Assembly (NCBI RefSeq): GCF_000243155.2
Contig: NC_018017.1
Span: 806,001-870,000 of the forward strand
Direction: 5' to 3'
Origin: Desulfitobacterium dehalogenans ATCC 51507
GTDB taxonomy: Bacteria; Bacillota; Desulfitobacteriia; Desulfitobacteriales; Desulfitobacteriaceae
DNA: 64,000 nucleotides
The stretch's first letter is position 1. Each line of letters starts with the position of its first letter. Below the pieces are notes generated by a model. That model did not search any database, was not told the origin of the DNA, and saw only the letters and a list, made by a program, of their open reading frames with translations. A program made the position numbers and the translations under genes. Of this stretch, positions 27,080 through 37,297 are shown piece by piece.

Positions 27080-27108
27080 AAGGGATTGCCTTGCTGTGGC
27101 AGTCCCTT
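27080..27108 (+). terminator. terminator after rdhA
   Basis: Arms AAGGGAtTGCC / GGCAgTCCCTT followed by CTT, 25 bases after the rdhA stop. Confidence 0.65.
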
Positions 27109-27268
27109 CTTGCTGCTTCCCAAACTGAAATCAGTGAGCATCCCAACACAACGTTCATCATCATATGAGAAATATGGGACAAATAAAGCTGGGAAAGGAG
27201 AACCACTTGGCTTATAATTAATTTAGTATGGTTCTATTGCTATATGGATGATAGGATGGGTGCTGTTT

Positions 27269-28189
27269 ATGCGTATCGAGCAGCTATATTATCTTGTTGA
27301 AGTGAGCAAAAATAAGTCCTTAACTGTTGCGGCTGGGCAAATTCATGTGTCACAACAGAATCTTAGTGTCGCCATTCGTAATTTGGAAAAGGAGTTCGGC
27401 GTCGAGCTTTTAGTGCGTTCTTATAAGGGGGTAGCCCTTACGAAGGAAGGGGAGGAATTTGTCAATAAAGCACAGGAGATCTTAACCAAGATTGACGAAC
27501 TCTATTCCCAATTTAGCCGGGAACCACTCGCTAAAAAGGTCCTAAAAGGCAAGCTGCGCATTGATGTGGTTCCTTACATGACCCTGCCGGATATCCTGGT
27601 TTCCTTTTATAAGCTGCATCCCCAGGTCAATGTGGTTTTAAAGGAGCACAGCCCCCAAGAAATTATGAGTAATGTAGCCGAGGGGATAAGCGATATTGGT
27701 ATTATCTTTCGGACAAGTGAGGATCCGGGATTTTCTGAGACCATCCATGATCTGAGTTTGGGCTACGAAAACATATTTGACGATAAGATTTTTGTGTGTG
27801 CCGGGAAAAAGTCCCCCCTTAAAAACAAGCGTATGATCTCCCATACTGAACTCTTTAAGCAAAAACTGATCGTTTCCGAGGATCTTTATGGATGGATTCT
27901 GGAGATTATCAAGCGATATCAGGACCCTGCTCATATGCAAATCCAAAAATCAAACAGTATGCAGATTTATAAAAAGGTGATTGAAGAGGGTCTGGCGGTG
28001 GGGTTTGTCACTGGAATTGGTTTGGAAAAGGAGCTTATCTTCAAGAAAGGGGAAGTGGTCCCCATAGCTATCGAAAAGCACAATAATATCACCATTGGGG
28101 TGGTGTATCCCATGGCTAATTTCCAAACCGAAATCAGTAAGGAATTTATTGACTATCTTAAATTAACCACTCAGGATTACCGTTGCTGA
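27269..28189 (+). CDS. LysR family transcriptional regulator
   Basis: A 306-residue LysR regulator: helix-turn-helix MRIEQLYYLVEVSKNKSLTV AAGQIHVSQQNLSVAIRNLE, then a two-lobe effector domain (GKLRIDVVPYMTLPDILVSF). It precedes and points the same way as the dehydrogenase-MFS-ALDH-TPP-Xsc cluster from 28392, so it is the likely regulator of that cluster, though a terminator separates them. The ATG at 27269 gives the standard LysR N-terminus; an ATG-less extension to 27248 is unlikely. Confidence 0.87.
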   Translation: MRIEQLYYLVEVSKNKSLTVAAGQIHVSQQNLSVAIRNLEKEFGVELLVRSYKGVALTKEGEEFVNKAQEILTKIDELYSQFSREPLAKKVLKGKLRIDVVPYMTLPDILVSFYKLHPQVNVVLKEHSPQEIMSNVAEGISDIGIIFRTSEDPGFSETIHDLSLGYENIFDDKIFVCAGKKSPLKNKRMISHTELFKQKLIVSEDLYGWILEIIKRYQDPAHMQIQKSNSMQIYKKVIEEGLAVGFVTGIGLEKELIFKKGEVVPIAIEKHNNITIGVVYPMANFQTEISKEFIDYLKLTTQDYRC

Positions 28190-28228
28190 TCATGGCCACT
28201 GCTTATGAGTAAAAACCGATTATTCTTC

Positions 28229-28256
28229 CGAGAGATGCTCTCGGAATTTTTTTATA
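28229..28256 (+). terminator. terminator after the LysR gene
   Basis: CCGAGAG-atg-CTCTCGG stem followed by AATTTTTTT. Confidence 0.8.
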
Positions 28257-28391
28257 TAGGGCTACAAATGGGGTTTGTGGCCGATAGCAGAATATTCAAA
28301 ACTATGTGTTAGTCAAAACTGATCAAGGGGACTACAATTAAGACAAAGGTTCACAAACTGTCGATCTCATAATTAAAAGGGGGCATAAGGA

Positions 28392-29321
28392 ATGAACGTG
28401 GTTGTTATTGGTTCAGGTGTCATGGGACCTGGCATCGCCCAGGTATTCCTCATGGGCGGACATCATGTAATTATGTCAGACATTAAAGTGGAAGCCTTAG
28501 CGGAAGGAACCAAGGAAATCCGCAATAGTCTTACCTTAATGGTATCTAAGGGTATCACAGATCAGGATGTCATAACCCTTATGAGCAATTTCCAAACCAT
28601 GACCAGCTTAGAAGAAGCAGTAAAAGATGCGGATCTGGTGATAGAAGCTATTCCTGAAGTGATCAGCATAAAGCAAAAGGTTTATGAAGATCTGGACCGG
28701 TTCTGTCCCAAAGAGACCGTCATTGTCAGCAATACCTCTGCATTACCATTGCCCGAGATATTCCCTCATTTTCGCCCGGGAAACTTCTTCGTGGCTCACT
28801 TTATGAATCCACCCCAAATCATCCCTTTAGTCGAAATCGTCAAAAATGACAAAACCAATCCCGAAAAAGTTGCCTGGCTCAGAGAAGAATTGGAGAAATG
28901 CGGGAAAAAGCCCATTGTCATTAACCAATTTATCAAAGGTTTTCTCACCAATCGCATGCAGACCGCCATGGCCCGGGAAGCCTTGTACCTCTATGAAAAA
29001 GGAATTGTTTCTCTTGAGGATCTGGATACCGCCAATACAGCTTGCATCGGCTTTAAATCAGCATGGCAAGGAACCTTTGAAACCATGGATTACATCGGTT
29101 TGGACACCTGCGCCTTTGCCTATAATGTCATTTTCCCTGATCTTTGCAATGACACGGCAGTTCCCGCTGTGATCACCCAAAAAGTTAAGGAAGGAAAATT
29201 GGGCTTAAAATCAGGAGAAGGTTTCTTTAGCTATCCGGAGGATTCCGAAGAGGTTTCCATGCAGAGGCAGGCAGGCCTCTTGGAGCAACTTAAACTTTTC
29301 AATTCTTACATTAATAAATAA
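28392..29321 (+). CDS. 3-hydroxyacyl-CoA dehydrogenase family protein
   Basis: A 309-residue NAD-dependent dehydrogenase of the 3-hydroxybutyryl/3-hydroxyacyl-CoA family. Rossmann motif VVIGSGVMGPGIAQVF at the N-terminus; NTSALPLPEI and VAHFMNPPQIIPLVEIV (catalytic His) in the middle; the C-terminal helical domain GFLTNRMQTAMAREALYLYEKG with GFFSYPEDSEE. First gene of a likely six-gene run (to 35911), all on the plus strand with short gaps. Other hydroxy-acid substrates are possible in this family, so the substrate may follow from the neighbouring Xsc-like enzyme. Confidence 0.85.
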   Translation: MNVVVIGSGVMGPGIAQVFLMGGHHVIMSDIKVEALAEGTKEIRNSLTLMVSKGITDQDVITLMSNFQTMTSLEEAVKDADLVIEAIPEVISIKQKVYEDLDRFCPKETVIVSNTSALPLPEIFPHFRPGNFFVAHFMNPPQIIPLVEIVKNDKTNPEKVAWLREELEKCGKKPIVINQFIKGFLTNRMQTAMAREALYLYEKGIVSLEDLDTANTACIGFKSAWQGTFETMDYIGLDTCAFAYNVIFPDLCNDTAVPAVITQKVKEGKLGLKSGEGFFSYPEDSEEVSMQRQAGLLEQLKLFNSYINK

Positions 29322-29383
29322 GTGGCAAAAGGAATTCGCTGGTCTCCTGTAGTTAGGAACTTTTTACTCGGGAGGAAGTGGAG

Positions 29384-30640
29384 ATGAGCAGAAAATTTGT
29401 ATTGACCCCGCGTCAAAAGGCCATGTGGCCCATCCTTATATTGGGGGCCTTTTTCGAAGGCTTTGATGATGCACTGATCAATATTGCTTTACCCTATATT
29501 AAAGCGGATTTTGCTCTAAGTACCCAGATGTCAGGTTATGCACTGTCCATTATTGCCTTTGGTACCATGGTGGCCTTCTTCGTTTCGCGGATGGCGGACA
29601 CCATCGGCCGCCGCAAAATCTTTTTATCCTGTGTGTATATGTACTCCCTTTGCAGCTTTTTTACAGCCTTTTCTCCGACTATCCAAGTGTTTATCTTCTT
29701 TCAATTCGTAGCCCGGATCTTTTTAATCGGGTGTTGGTCCGTAGGGTATGTCATCCTCTGTGAGGAGTTCTCCACAGAGCATCGAGGCAAAGCCGTAGGA
29801 AGATTCCAGTTGACCGCAGTATTCGGGGCTTTGCTGATTGGTATTCTGCTCCCCGTCTTCACCAGTGTCGGCTTAAGCTGGAGAGCCCTTTATGTAGTGG
29901 GTTCTCTACCGATGATCCCCGTTTTTCTCATGAGAAACCGCCTGCCAGAAACAGAGGCCTTCCTGCAAGTGCAAGAAGAGAAGAAACAAGGCAAACGGCT
30001 TCAGAAAGAAGACCTTTTCGGCCCTTGGCGAAATCCCTTTGCCAAGTATATGGTGGTCATGTGCCTGGTATGGGTATTCCTCTATTTCGGAGTGAAAGGA
30101 ACTCTAAATTTCTTCTCCCTGAGGGTTGTTAACGAATTAAGCTGGACTCCCAATATGGTGAGCTTAGGTCTTGTTCTCCAAACCCTTACCGGAATCTTCG
30201 TCATTGCCATGAATGGAAAAATGATGGACGTCATCGGGCGCAAGCGTGCTGCTGCCATCATCATTGTCGTAGGTTGTGTCTTTAGTGTATTAACCTTTAC
30301 CTTAAAGAGTTTCTATCCGGTACTGGTGTGCAGCATCATTTCCGCGGGATTTGTTAATTCTTTCTTGATTGTAGGCTCCACGTTAACCAATGAACTTTTC
30401 CCCACGGAAATCCGCGCCAATGCCATGGCTTGGTCCAACAATATCGTCGGTCGTTTGGGACAGATTATCGTTCCTACCGCAGTGACCACTATGGCCCTCT
30501 GGCTTGGTTTGGGAAATGCTGCAGCTGTCGCCGTCGCCTTGCCACTGCTTTCCCTCATCTTAATCCTGATATTTCTACCGGAAACCGGTAAAAAGAACGA
30601 TACTCTGGTCCCCCCGAACCCTAAGGTTATTTCCAAGTAG
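29384..30640 (+). CDS. MFS transporter (sugar/aromatic acid/sulfonate-type)
   Basis: A 418-residue 12-helix major facilitator. The helix 2-3 loop signature VSRMADTIGRRKIFLSC and its repeat GKMMDVIGRKRAAAIII in the second half are clear; EEFSTEHRGKAVGRFQ and NELFPTEIRANAMAWS match the sugar-porter-like subgroup that also includes organic acid importers. Likely imports the substrate of the surrounding catabolic genes. GGAGG lies eight bases before the ATG at 29384. Confidence 0.83.
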   Translation: MSRKFVLTPRQKAMWPILILGAFFEGFDDALINIALPYIKADFALSTQMSGYALSIIAFGTMVAFFVSRMADTIGRRKIFLSCVYMYSLCSFFTAFSPTIQVFIFFQFVARIFLIGCWSVGYVILCEEFSTEHRGKAVGRFQLTAVFGALLIGILLPVFTSVGLSWRALYVVGSLPMIPVFLMRNRLPETEAFLQVQEEKKQGKRLQKEDLFGPWRNPFAKYMVVMCLVWVFLYFGVKGTLNFFSLRVVNELSWTPNMVSLGLVLQTLTGIFVIAMNGKMMDVIGRKRAAAIIIVVGCVFSVLTFTLKSFYPVLVCSIISAGFVNSFLIVGSTLTNELFPTEIRANAMAWSNNIVGRLGQIIVPTAVTTMALWLGLGNAAAVAVALPLLSLILILIFLPETGKKNDTLVPPNPKVISK

Positions 30641-30703
30641 CAATTAAAGTAGCGCGGTAAGGGTTAGGTTAAGAAAACGGAAGGAAGTGAAAACTGAACA
30701 GCC

Positions 30704-32074
30704 ATGAGAACGATCAAAGAAATTGTCAAGAGTCAAAGAGATTTTTTTAACACCAGTCAAACTTTAGAGCTGTCCTTCCGAATGGATCAACTTCGACGCT
30801 TAAAATCCGGTATCCAAGCTCATGAAGAGGAAATCCTCAATGCCTTAAAAGAAGATCTGAACAAGGCACACTTCGAAAGCTATGGAACGGAGGTGGGGTT
30901 GGTCCTAGAGGAAATCTGCTATATCTTAAAGCATTTGAAGGACTGGGCTCAGCCCCAGAAAGTAAGAACGCCCTTAACCAGTTTCCCGGCGAAAAGTTAT
31001 ATCTATCCCGAACCTTATGGAGTCACTTTAATCATGTCACCCTGGAACTATCCTTTTATGCTTTCTCTGATTCCCCTTATCGGCGCCCTAGCCGCCGGAA
31101 ACTGTGCAGTGCTGAAACCTTCGGCTTATTCTGCTCATACCTCGGCCATACTGAGCATGATCTTAAGGGAAAATTTCTCTGAAGATTACATTGCTGTGAT
31201 TGAAGGGGGAAGAGAAGTCAATCATGCCCTTCTTGAAGAGAAGTTTGACTATATCTTCTTTACGGGAAGCGTTGAAGTGGGGAAAAAGGTGATGCATGCC
31301 GCGGCGGAACACCTCACCCCCATTACCCTGGAGCTAGGGGGGAAGAGTCCCTGCATTGTGGATCAAGATGCCAATTTGGAGCTGGCAGCCAAGCGCATTA
31401 TTTGGGGTAAGTTCTTAAATGCCGGTCAGACCTGTGTCGCTCCCGATTATCTGCTCGTTCATCGGCAGGTTAAGGAAAATCTGATCAGCAGGATGTGCCA
31501 GGTGATCGGCGACTTCTATGGAGAGAATCCGCTGGAAAATCCCGATTTACCTAAGATTATCAACGACAAGCATTTTGAACGATTGCTGGGCTATTTATCC
31601 TCGGGGAGAATACGTTGCGGCGGTACATCCCACAAGGAGAAGCGGCTCATAGCACCTACCCTTCTGGACCGGGTGCAATGGGAAGAACCAGTCATGCAGG
31701 AAGAGATATTTGGGCCGCTTCTGCCTATTCTGGAATTTGAATCCTTAGACGAGGTGATCCGCCTGGTCAACAATAGACCCAAACCCTTAGCCTGCTATTA
31801 CTTTACCCAGAGCAAGGAGAAGGAAGAGGAGCTCATCCGCCGGATTTCCTTTGGGGGCGGGTGCATCAATGATACGGTGATCCACGTGGCCTCCTCCCAC
31901 TTACCCTTCGGGGGAGTCGGGGAAAGCGGTATGGGCGGGTATCATGGCAAAGCCAGCTTCAATACCTTCTCCCACCGGAAAAGCATAATCAAGCAATCCC
32001 TTAAGTCCGATATCCCCGTCCGTTACCCGCCCTATAAAGGAAAGTTTTATTTACTTAAAAAGATTATGAAGTGA
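30704..32074 (+). CDS. NAD(P)-dependent aldehyde dehydrogenase
   Basis: A 456-residue aldehyde dehydrogenase of the short class 3 type (YwdH/ALDH3-like). Motifs: MSPWNYPFMLSLIPLIGALAAGN (cofactor), FFTGSVEVGKKVMHAAAEHL, TLELGGKSPCIVD (general base Glu), NAGQTCVAPDYLL (catalytic Cys), and QEEIFGPLLPILEF. It sits between the MFS transporter and the first TPP enzyme. In a sulfonate or hydroxy-acid pathway it would oxidise an aldehyde intermediate; the substrate is not known. Confidence 0.88.
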   Translation: MRTIKEIVKSQRDFFNTSQTLELSFRMDQLRRLKSGIQAHEEEILNALKEDLNKAHFESYGTEVGLVLEEICYILKHLKDWAQPQKVRTPLTSFPAKSYIYPEPYGVTLIMSPWNYPFMLSLIPLIGALAAGNCAVLKPSAYSAHTSAILSMILRENFSEDYIAVIEGGREVNHALLEEKFDYIFFTGSVEVGKKVMHAAAEHLTPITLELGGKSPCIVDQDANLELAAKRIIWGKFLNAGQTCVAPDYLLVHRQVKENLISRMCQVIGDFYGENPLENPDLPKIINDKHFERLLGYLSSGRIRCGGTSHKEKRLIAPTLLDRVQWEEPVMQEEIFGPLLPILEFESLDEVIRLVNNRPKPLACYYFTQSKEKEEELIRRISFGGGCINDTVIHVASSHLPFGGVGESGMGGYHGKASFNTFSHRKSIIKQSLKSDIPVRYPPYKGKFYLLKKIMK

Positions 32075-32110
32075 GGATTGACTCAACCAGAATAAAAGGA
32101 GGTTTCACTA

Positions 32111-33757
32111 ATGGAAGATAAATGCAGAGCAGGAGCTCTTGTTGCCGAGGTCTTAAAAAAGGAAGGTGCTCAATATCTCTTTGGTATCCCAGGAGGGCAC
32201 ATCTATCCGACTATGGAGCGCTGTGAGGAACTGGGCATTCAATTCATCGGTGTTCGCCATGAAATGACTGCTGCTTTTGCGGCAGAAGGTTGGGCCCTAA
32301 CCACCGGTAAACTGGGAGTATGCACAGGGACAGCCGGCCCAGGGGTTACTAATTTACTTACCGGCTTGGCCAATTCCTATGTGGGAGGATTTCCGGTCTT
32401 TGCACTCGGCGGCAAAGCCCGGGTTACGGAGAATGACCGCAACGAACTGCAGGATTTTAACCAAATGGCTATTCTCAGCCAAATGACCAAGCATTCCCGT
32501 GCCGTTACTGAGCCAAAACGGATCCCTGAATATGTGGGGAGGGCCATTGCTCATGCAACCACCGGCAGACCTGGACCGGTCTATATCGAAATCCCCAGGG
32601 ATCTTATGGAATTAGAAGTGGAACCCTTCGCTGTGGAATTCCAAGAAAAATATTGTGTTGGGAGCAAGCCTCAAGGGGATCCTGCCAGCATTCAGGCCGC
32701 CCTGGACCTGATTAAACAAGCTCACAAGCCGGTTATTATTGCCGGTTCCGGAGTATGGTTCTCCCAGGCTCACCACGAGCTCCATGAGTTCGTAGAGAAA
32801 ACCGGCATCCCCTTCGCAACCCGCAATGCAGCCAGAGGATGCATTACGGATAAACATCCTTTATTCATTAGTCCCGGTTATGATCACCCAATACTCCAAG
32901 CTCTTATGGCCGAGGCGGATCTGGCCATCGTTATCGGCACAAGGCCTGGCTTTACCTTAGGACGGGGAATTTTCCGTAAAGATCTGAAAATTATCCGCAT
33001 CGATATCGACGCTGCTGAGCTTACCAATCAGCTGGACATCACAGTCGGTATCCACGGCGATGCCAGGGAAGTTCTGAGGCAGCTTAACGAGGGAGTGGAT
33101 CAAGGAAGTCACCCCCAATGGGCCGGATTCCTTAATGCTGTAAAACAACAATTTGCCGGTCTTTTTGGCCAAATGTGTGACCCCGCCCATACACCGATTC
33201 ATCCTGTTCACCTGATGAACCAAATTGCTCAACGGGTGGATGAAGAGACCATCGTAGTCATAGATGGAGGAGATACAGCTACTTGGGCAACCTTAGTTCT
33301 TCCGGCCTATGGTCCAGGACAAATGCTCTCCATTGCCAGCACAAGTTTCGGTCCTTTAGGTGTGGGCATGGGTTACGCCATCGCCGCTAAACTGGCTCAT
33401 CCTGAGAAGAAAGTCATCATGGTCACCGGCGATGGAGCCTTTGGTTATGGCTCGGCAGAATTCGATACTTTAAAACGTTATGGACTGGGCATCACTACAA
33501 TCATCCTTAACGATGGCCTCTGGGGAATGATCAAACGCTCTGAAGCCAAAAAAGCCAGTGGCAAAGCCAGATTCGTCGGTGTGGATTTGATGGAGCAAGT
33601 CCACTACGAAAAGGTGGTGGAAGGTTTAGGCGGCTATGGTGAATTTGTCACCGATCCCGCAGAAGTCGGTCATGCTATCGACCGCGCACTAGCCTCCGGC
33701 AAGATGTCTTGTGTCAACGTCATCACCGACCCCCAATTTGGCCCTCCCAGCAGATAG
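32111..33757 (+). CDS. thiamine pyrophosphate enzyme, acetolactate-synthase-like
   Basis: A 548-residue TPP enzyme with PYR domain (FGIPGGHIYPTMERCEELGI; RHEMTAAFAAEGWALTTGK with the TPP-activating Glu), central FAD/nucleotide-like domain, and PP domain with VTGDGAFGYGSAEFDTLKRY ... IILND. It resembles the ilvB/benzoylformate-decarboxylase-like group but is not linked to an ilvN subunit, so branched-chain synthesis is unlikely. AAAGGAGG lies ten bases before the start. A second TPP enzyme follows at 34172 with only a small SCP2-type gene between. Confidence 0.85.
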   Translation: MEDKCRAGALVAEVLKKEGAQYLFGIPGGHIYPTMERCEELGIQFIGVRHEMTAAFAAEGWALTTGKLGVCTGTAGPGVTNLLTGLANSYVGGFPVFALGGKARVTENDRNELQDFNQMAILSQMTKHSRAVTEPKRIPEYVGRAIAHATTGRPGPVYIEIPRDLMELEVEPFAVEFQEKYCVGSKPQGDPASIQAALDLIKQAHKPVIIAGSGVWFSQAHHELHEFVEKTGIPFATRNAARGCITDKHPLFISPGYDHPILQALMAEADLAIVIGTRPGFTLGRGIFRKDLKIIRIDIDAAELTNQLDITVGIHGDAREVLRQLNEGVDQGSHPQWAGFLNAVKQQFAGLFGQMCDPAHTPIHPVHLMNQIAQRVDEETIVVIDGGDTATWATLVLPAYGPGQMLSIASTSFGPLGVGMGYAIAAKLAHPEKKVIMVTGDGAFGYGSAEFDTLKRYGLGITTIILNDGLWGMIKRSEAKKASGKARFVGVDLMEQVHYEKVVEGLGGYGEFVTDPAEVGHAIDRALASGKMSCVNVITDPQFGPPSR

Positions 33758-33804
33758 AACCAAGGAGACAAGTAAGCACTATTATAAATTGGAGGGACAA
33801 AGCA

Positions 33805-34125
33805 TTGAGTATCAAAGAAGAAATCTATGCATTTTGCGAAAAGATGAATGCCGACCCCGGTCATATGGAAGAGAAGGATCTCGTTTTCCAAGTTAATCTA
33901 AAAGAAAGCGGCCCCATCCAAATGGTGATCCAAGACAGCCGGATTACCGTCTATGAAGATTGTCCGCATATACCGGAGCTGACCATGACCATTTCCGATG
34001 AGGATTATTCAAAATTACTCAAGAATCAATTGAACACCACAGTAGCCCTTATGACTGGAAAAGTCAAAGTGGATCGTGTAGATAGGGCTTTAAAGCTTTT
34101 GGAAGTAGTAAAGCAATACTATTAG
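33805..34125 (+). CDS. SCP2 sterol-carrier-like small protein
   Basis: A 106-residue SCP2-fold protein (VFQVNLKESGPIQMVIQDSR ... LTMTISDEDYSKLLKNQLNT TVALMTGKVKVDRVDRALKLL). SCP2 proteins bind acyl chains or other hydrophobic ligands. I chose TTG at 33805, preceded by TGGAGGG; upstream in-frame codons to 33709 run inside the preceding gene. Placement between two TPP enzymes suggests a chaperone or ligand-carrier role in the same pathway, which is an inference. Confidence 0.78.
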   Translation: MSIKEEIYAFCEKMNADPGHMEEKDLVFQVNLKESGPIQMVIQDSRITVYEDCPHIPELTMTISDEDYSKLLKNQLNTTVALMTGKVKVDRVDRALKLLEVVKQYY

Positions 34126-34171
34126 ACAATAGTGCATTAAACATGCTGGAGTAGATTTGGAGGAAAGAACT

Positions 34172-35911
34172 ATGGCGAAAATGCGTATGACACCCAGTGA
34201 AGCCATCTGCGAAACCTTGCTGGCTGAACGAGTGGATCATGTAACGGGTATTGTAGGATCCGCTTTTATGGACCTCCTGGATCTCTTCCCCACGGCCGGG
34301 ATTCAATTCATCCCTGTCCGCCACGAACAATCCGCGGGTCATATGGAAGATGCCTATACCCGTGTAACCGGCCGTGCCGGCGTACTTATCGGTCAAAATG
34401 GCCCGGGCATTACCAACATGGTCACCTCTGTGGCGGCAGCCAATATGGCCCACACCCCCATGGTAGTGATCTGTCCTTCAGCCGGGACCCCTACAGTAGG
34501 CTGGGATGGCTTCCAGGAAGCGGACACCGTTCAGATTTTCAAGGCGATTACCAAAGAGACCATTCGCGTACCCCATCCTTCCCGGGCGGCGGATTGCTTA
34601 CGGACTGCTTTCCGCATTGCCTATGCCGAACGGGGACCTGTTCTTTATGATATTCCCCGGGATTATTTCTATGGCGAGATCGACGAGCAGATTCTTGAAC
34701 CTCATCAATACCGGGTTTCCCAACGGGGATGCGGTGATTTAAGCTCCATCGCTAAGGCGGTTGAGCTGCTGGCTTCCGCCAAACGCCCCGTAATCATCTC
34801 CGGTCGCGGGGTTGTCGATACAAAAGCCAAGGATATTGTTGCAAAAATCGCCGAGATTCTTACTGCTCCCGTAGCCTGTACTTATCTGCATAACGATGCT
34901 TTCCCATCCGATCACTCTCTGTGGTTAGGTCCTATCGGCTATATGGGATCAAAAGCAGCCATGAATACAGTGGCCGAGGCGGATGTGATCCTTGCCTTGG
35001 GAACCCGGCTTTCTGTCTTTGGCACCACACCTCAGTATGACATCAACTATTTCCCGGACAGTGCGAAGATTGTTCAAGTAGATATCAATCCCCGCCATAT
35101 CGGCAGGACTCACTCTGTTGAAGTCGGATTGATTGCCGATGCTAAAGAAGCAGCCAAAGAAATCCTTAAGGGTTTAGAAGCTAAATTCCCTAACCCCCAA
35201 GTGAGTGAGGAGTACTTAAGGATTATCAAGAGCCGGCAAGAAGCTTGGGATAAGGAAATCGTCGACCTGGCTATGGTGGATGGCGATCCCATCAACCCCC
35301 GCCGTGCTCTGTTAGAAATCCAAAAGGTACTGCCTGAGAATGCTATTGTGTCCACGGATATTGGTAATGTCTCTTCTACAGCCAATAGCTACCTGAGATT
35401 TAAAGGTGAAGGAATGCATATTGCGGCTCTGACCTTTGGTAATACGGGATTTGCTTATCCAGCAGCATTAGGTGCCCAAATGGCTGCTCCTGATGCTCCC
35501 GTGGTCGCCATCGTCGGGGATGGAGCGTGGGGAATGAGCCTCCATGAAGTGAGTACCGCTGTAGAACACAATCTCCCCGTGGTCGCCATTGTCTTCCGGA
35601 ACATGGCTTGGTGTGCAGAGAAGAAAAATCAAATCGACTTCTACAATAACCGTTTCATCGGTGCAGATATTCTCAATCCGGAAAGCTTTACCCCGGTAGC
35701 CATCGCTATGGGAGCTCAGGGTATTCGCGTTACAAACCCGGAGGAAGTCGGGCCCGCTCTGGAAAAAGCCTTGGCCTCCCGAAAACCCACCGTGCTGGAA
35801 ATCGTTTGTGACGGAACCCAACTGGCCCCACCTTTCAGGAAAGATGCTTTAAAAATGCCCACCCGCTTACTGCCTAAGTATCAGCACTTAGACGTAAGAA
35901 ACTGGCAGTAA
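34172..35911 (+). CDS. TPP enzyme, sulfoacetaldehyde acetyltransferase (Xsc)-like
   Basis: A 579-residue TPP enzyme. The N-terminus ([62 protein letters not shown]) matches Xsc, where GIIGSA and the HE motif are typical; [16 protein letters not shown] and [12 protein letters not shown] continue this, and the PP motif [19 protein letters not shown] is intact. Xsc cleaves sulfoacetaldehyde with phosphate to acetyl phosphate and sulfite. Desulfitobacteria are reported to use sulfonates as electron acceptors, which fits, but no phosphotransacetylase or sulfite reductase is adjacent, so other alpha-ketoacid substrates remain possible. TTGGAGG precedes the ATG at 34172. Confidence 0.8.
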   Translation: MAKMRMTPSEAICETLLAERVDHVTGIVGSAFMDLLDLFPTAGIQFIPVRHEQSAGHMEDAYTRVTGRAGVLIGQNGPGITNMVTSVAAANMAHTPMVVICPSAGTPTVGWDGFQEADTVQIFKAITKETIRVPHPSRAADCLRTAFRIAYAERGPVLYDIPRDYFYGEIDEQILEPHQYRVSQRGCGDLSSIAKAVELLASAKRPVIISGRGVVDTKAKDIVAKIAEILTAPVACTYLHNDAFPSDHSLWLGPIGYMGSKAAMNTVAEADVILALGTRLSVFGTTPQYDINYFPDSAKIVQVDINPRHIGRTHSVEVGLIADAKEAAKEILKGLEAKFPNPQVSEEYLRIIKSRQEAWDKEIVDLAMVDGDPINPRRALLEIQKVLPENAIVSTDIGNVSSTANSYLRFKGEGMHIAALTFGNTGFAYPAALGAQMAAPDAPVVAIVGDGAWGMSLHEVSTAVEHNLPVVAIVFRNMAWCAEKKNQIDFYNNRFIGADILNPESFTPVAIAMGAQGIRVTNPEEVGPALEKALASRKPTVLEIVCDGTQLAPPFRKDALKMPTRLLPKYQHLDVRNWQ

Positions 35912-35947
35912 GAAAACACATCTTTAGCCTATTGTGAAGAAACAAGA

Positions 35948-35989
35948 AAACCCGGATACATCTTATCCCAGGATGTATCTGGGTTTTTA
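35948..35989 (+). terminator. terminator after the Xsc-like gene
   Basis: Arms AAACCCgGATACATC / GATGTATCtGGGTTT followed by TTATTTT. Confidence 0.82.
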
Positions 35990-36179
35990 TTTTGGTTGAT
36001 TTTGAGTGTTGCCCCTATAATAACAGTCGGCACAGGCAGGGACTGGAAAGAAAATGAAGAAAACTGCAGATAATATGAAGAGCATGCCAGGGAGGGACCT
36101 TGAAGTATGGTATAATTTTTTAAGTGTAGTTTGTTGCTGCTTTCTAAGAATATTATGAAGAACTAAGTGGAGGTAAGAC

Positions 36180-37283
36180 ATGGGTCTACTGGATCTGCAA
36201 AATCAATGGGAATCTATAATTTATAGCGCCAGCCTAAAGAGAATTGGCGGAGCTATATTAATTCTGGTCTTGGCTTTTTTGCTGAAAAAGATATTTTCTA
36301 AAGTGATCATTGTCTTACTACAGAAATTGACCCAAAAGACGAAGAGTGCCGTCGATGATAATATCGTGGAAGTGCTGGATAAGCCGGTACAGCTAGCCTT
36401 TATTATCATAGGCTTACAGATCGCGACACAGATGCTGCTCCTGCCCCCGGAGGTCAGTTTATTTATCAACAAGGTCATTCGCTCTTTGGTTTTATATACT
36501 TTATTTTGGGCGGCTTATCGGGCGACGGATGTTTTTACAGCTTTGTTTGAAAAACGGGCCTTGCTCACAGCGGATAAATTTGACGATATGCTGGTTTCCT
36601 TTTTGAGCAAAGGGGCTAAAGCATTGATTATCGTTTTAGGGGCTATCACCATAGCTCAAGTCTGGTTTAAGGAAATTACCGGTGTTTTGACAGGTTTAGG
36701 ACTTGGCGGCCTGGCTTTTGCTCTCGCAGCTCAGGATACAGCTAAAAACTTATTCGGCAGTGTGACCATTATGCTGGATCGCCCTTTCAACATTGGAGAC
36801 TGGGTTCAGACCCCCAGTGTGGAAGGAACGATCGAAGAGATTGGTTTTAGAAGCACTAAGGTGAGAACCTTTGCGCAAGCGGTGGTAACCATCCCCAATT
36901 CAGTGATGAGCAATGAACCCATTACCAATTGGTCAAGGATGGGGAAGAGGAGAGTTAATTTTCAACTCAAAGTAAGTTACCAAACGACGGCTGAACAACT
37001 TCAACAATGTATCCAATCCTTACGAACCATCCTTGAGAATCATCCGGAAGTCCATCCCGAAACCATCCTGGTCTATTTTGAGCGGTTTGGGGATAATTCC
37101 CTTAACATATTCGTTTATTTCTTTACCAACAGCACCAATTGGAAAAAGTTCCTTGAGGTTCAGGAGGATGTAAACTTTAAGATTATGACCCTGCTTGAAG
37201 AGCTGGGGATAGTGGTAGCCCTTCCTTCGCGGAGCGTCTATATTGAAGGGGCCAAGAGTGAGGTGCCGAAAGAGGTGCTATAA
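36180..37283 (+). CDS. MscS family mechanosensitive channel
   Basis: A 367-residue MscS channel: N-terminal membrane helices, pore helix GLGLGGLAFALAAQDTAKNLFGSVTIMLDRPFNIGDWV (glycine/alanine packing followed by the beta-domain entry), then EEIGFRSTKVRTFAQAVVTI PNS and a C-terminal cytoplasmic domain. Opens under membrane tension to release solutes. GGAGG nine bases before ATG. It ends 14 bases from the converging azlD. Confidence 0.9.
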   Translation: MGLLDLQNQWESIIYSASLKRIGGAILILVLAFLLKKIFSKVIIVLLQKLTQKTKSAVDDNIVEVLDKPVQLAFIIIGLQIATQMLLLPPEVSLFINKVIRSLVLYTLFWAAYRATDVFTALFEKRALLTADKFDDMLVSFLSKGAKALIIVLGAITIAQVWFKEITGVLTGLGLGGLAFALAAQDTAKNLFGSVTIMLDRPFNIGDWVQTPSVEGTIEEIGFRSTKVRTFAQAVVTIPNSVMSNEPITNWSRMGKRRVNFQLKVSYQTTAEQLQQCIQSLRTILENHPEVHPETILVYFERFGDNSLNIFVYFFTNSTNWKKFLEVQEDVNFKIMTLLEELGIVVALPSRSVYIEGAKSEVPKEVL

Positions 37284-37297
37284 ATTCTGCGGAGCTT

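Noticed and set aside
34157-34171. Five extra N-terminal residues on the Xsc-like enzyme
   Set aside because: These codons contain the ribosome binding site TTGGAGG for the ATG at 34172.
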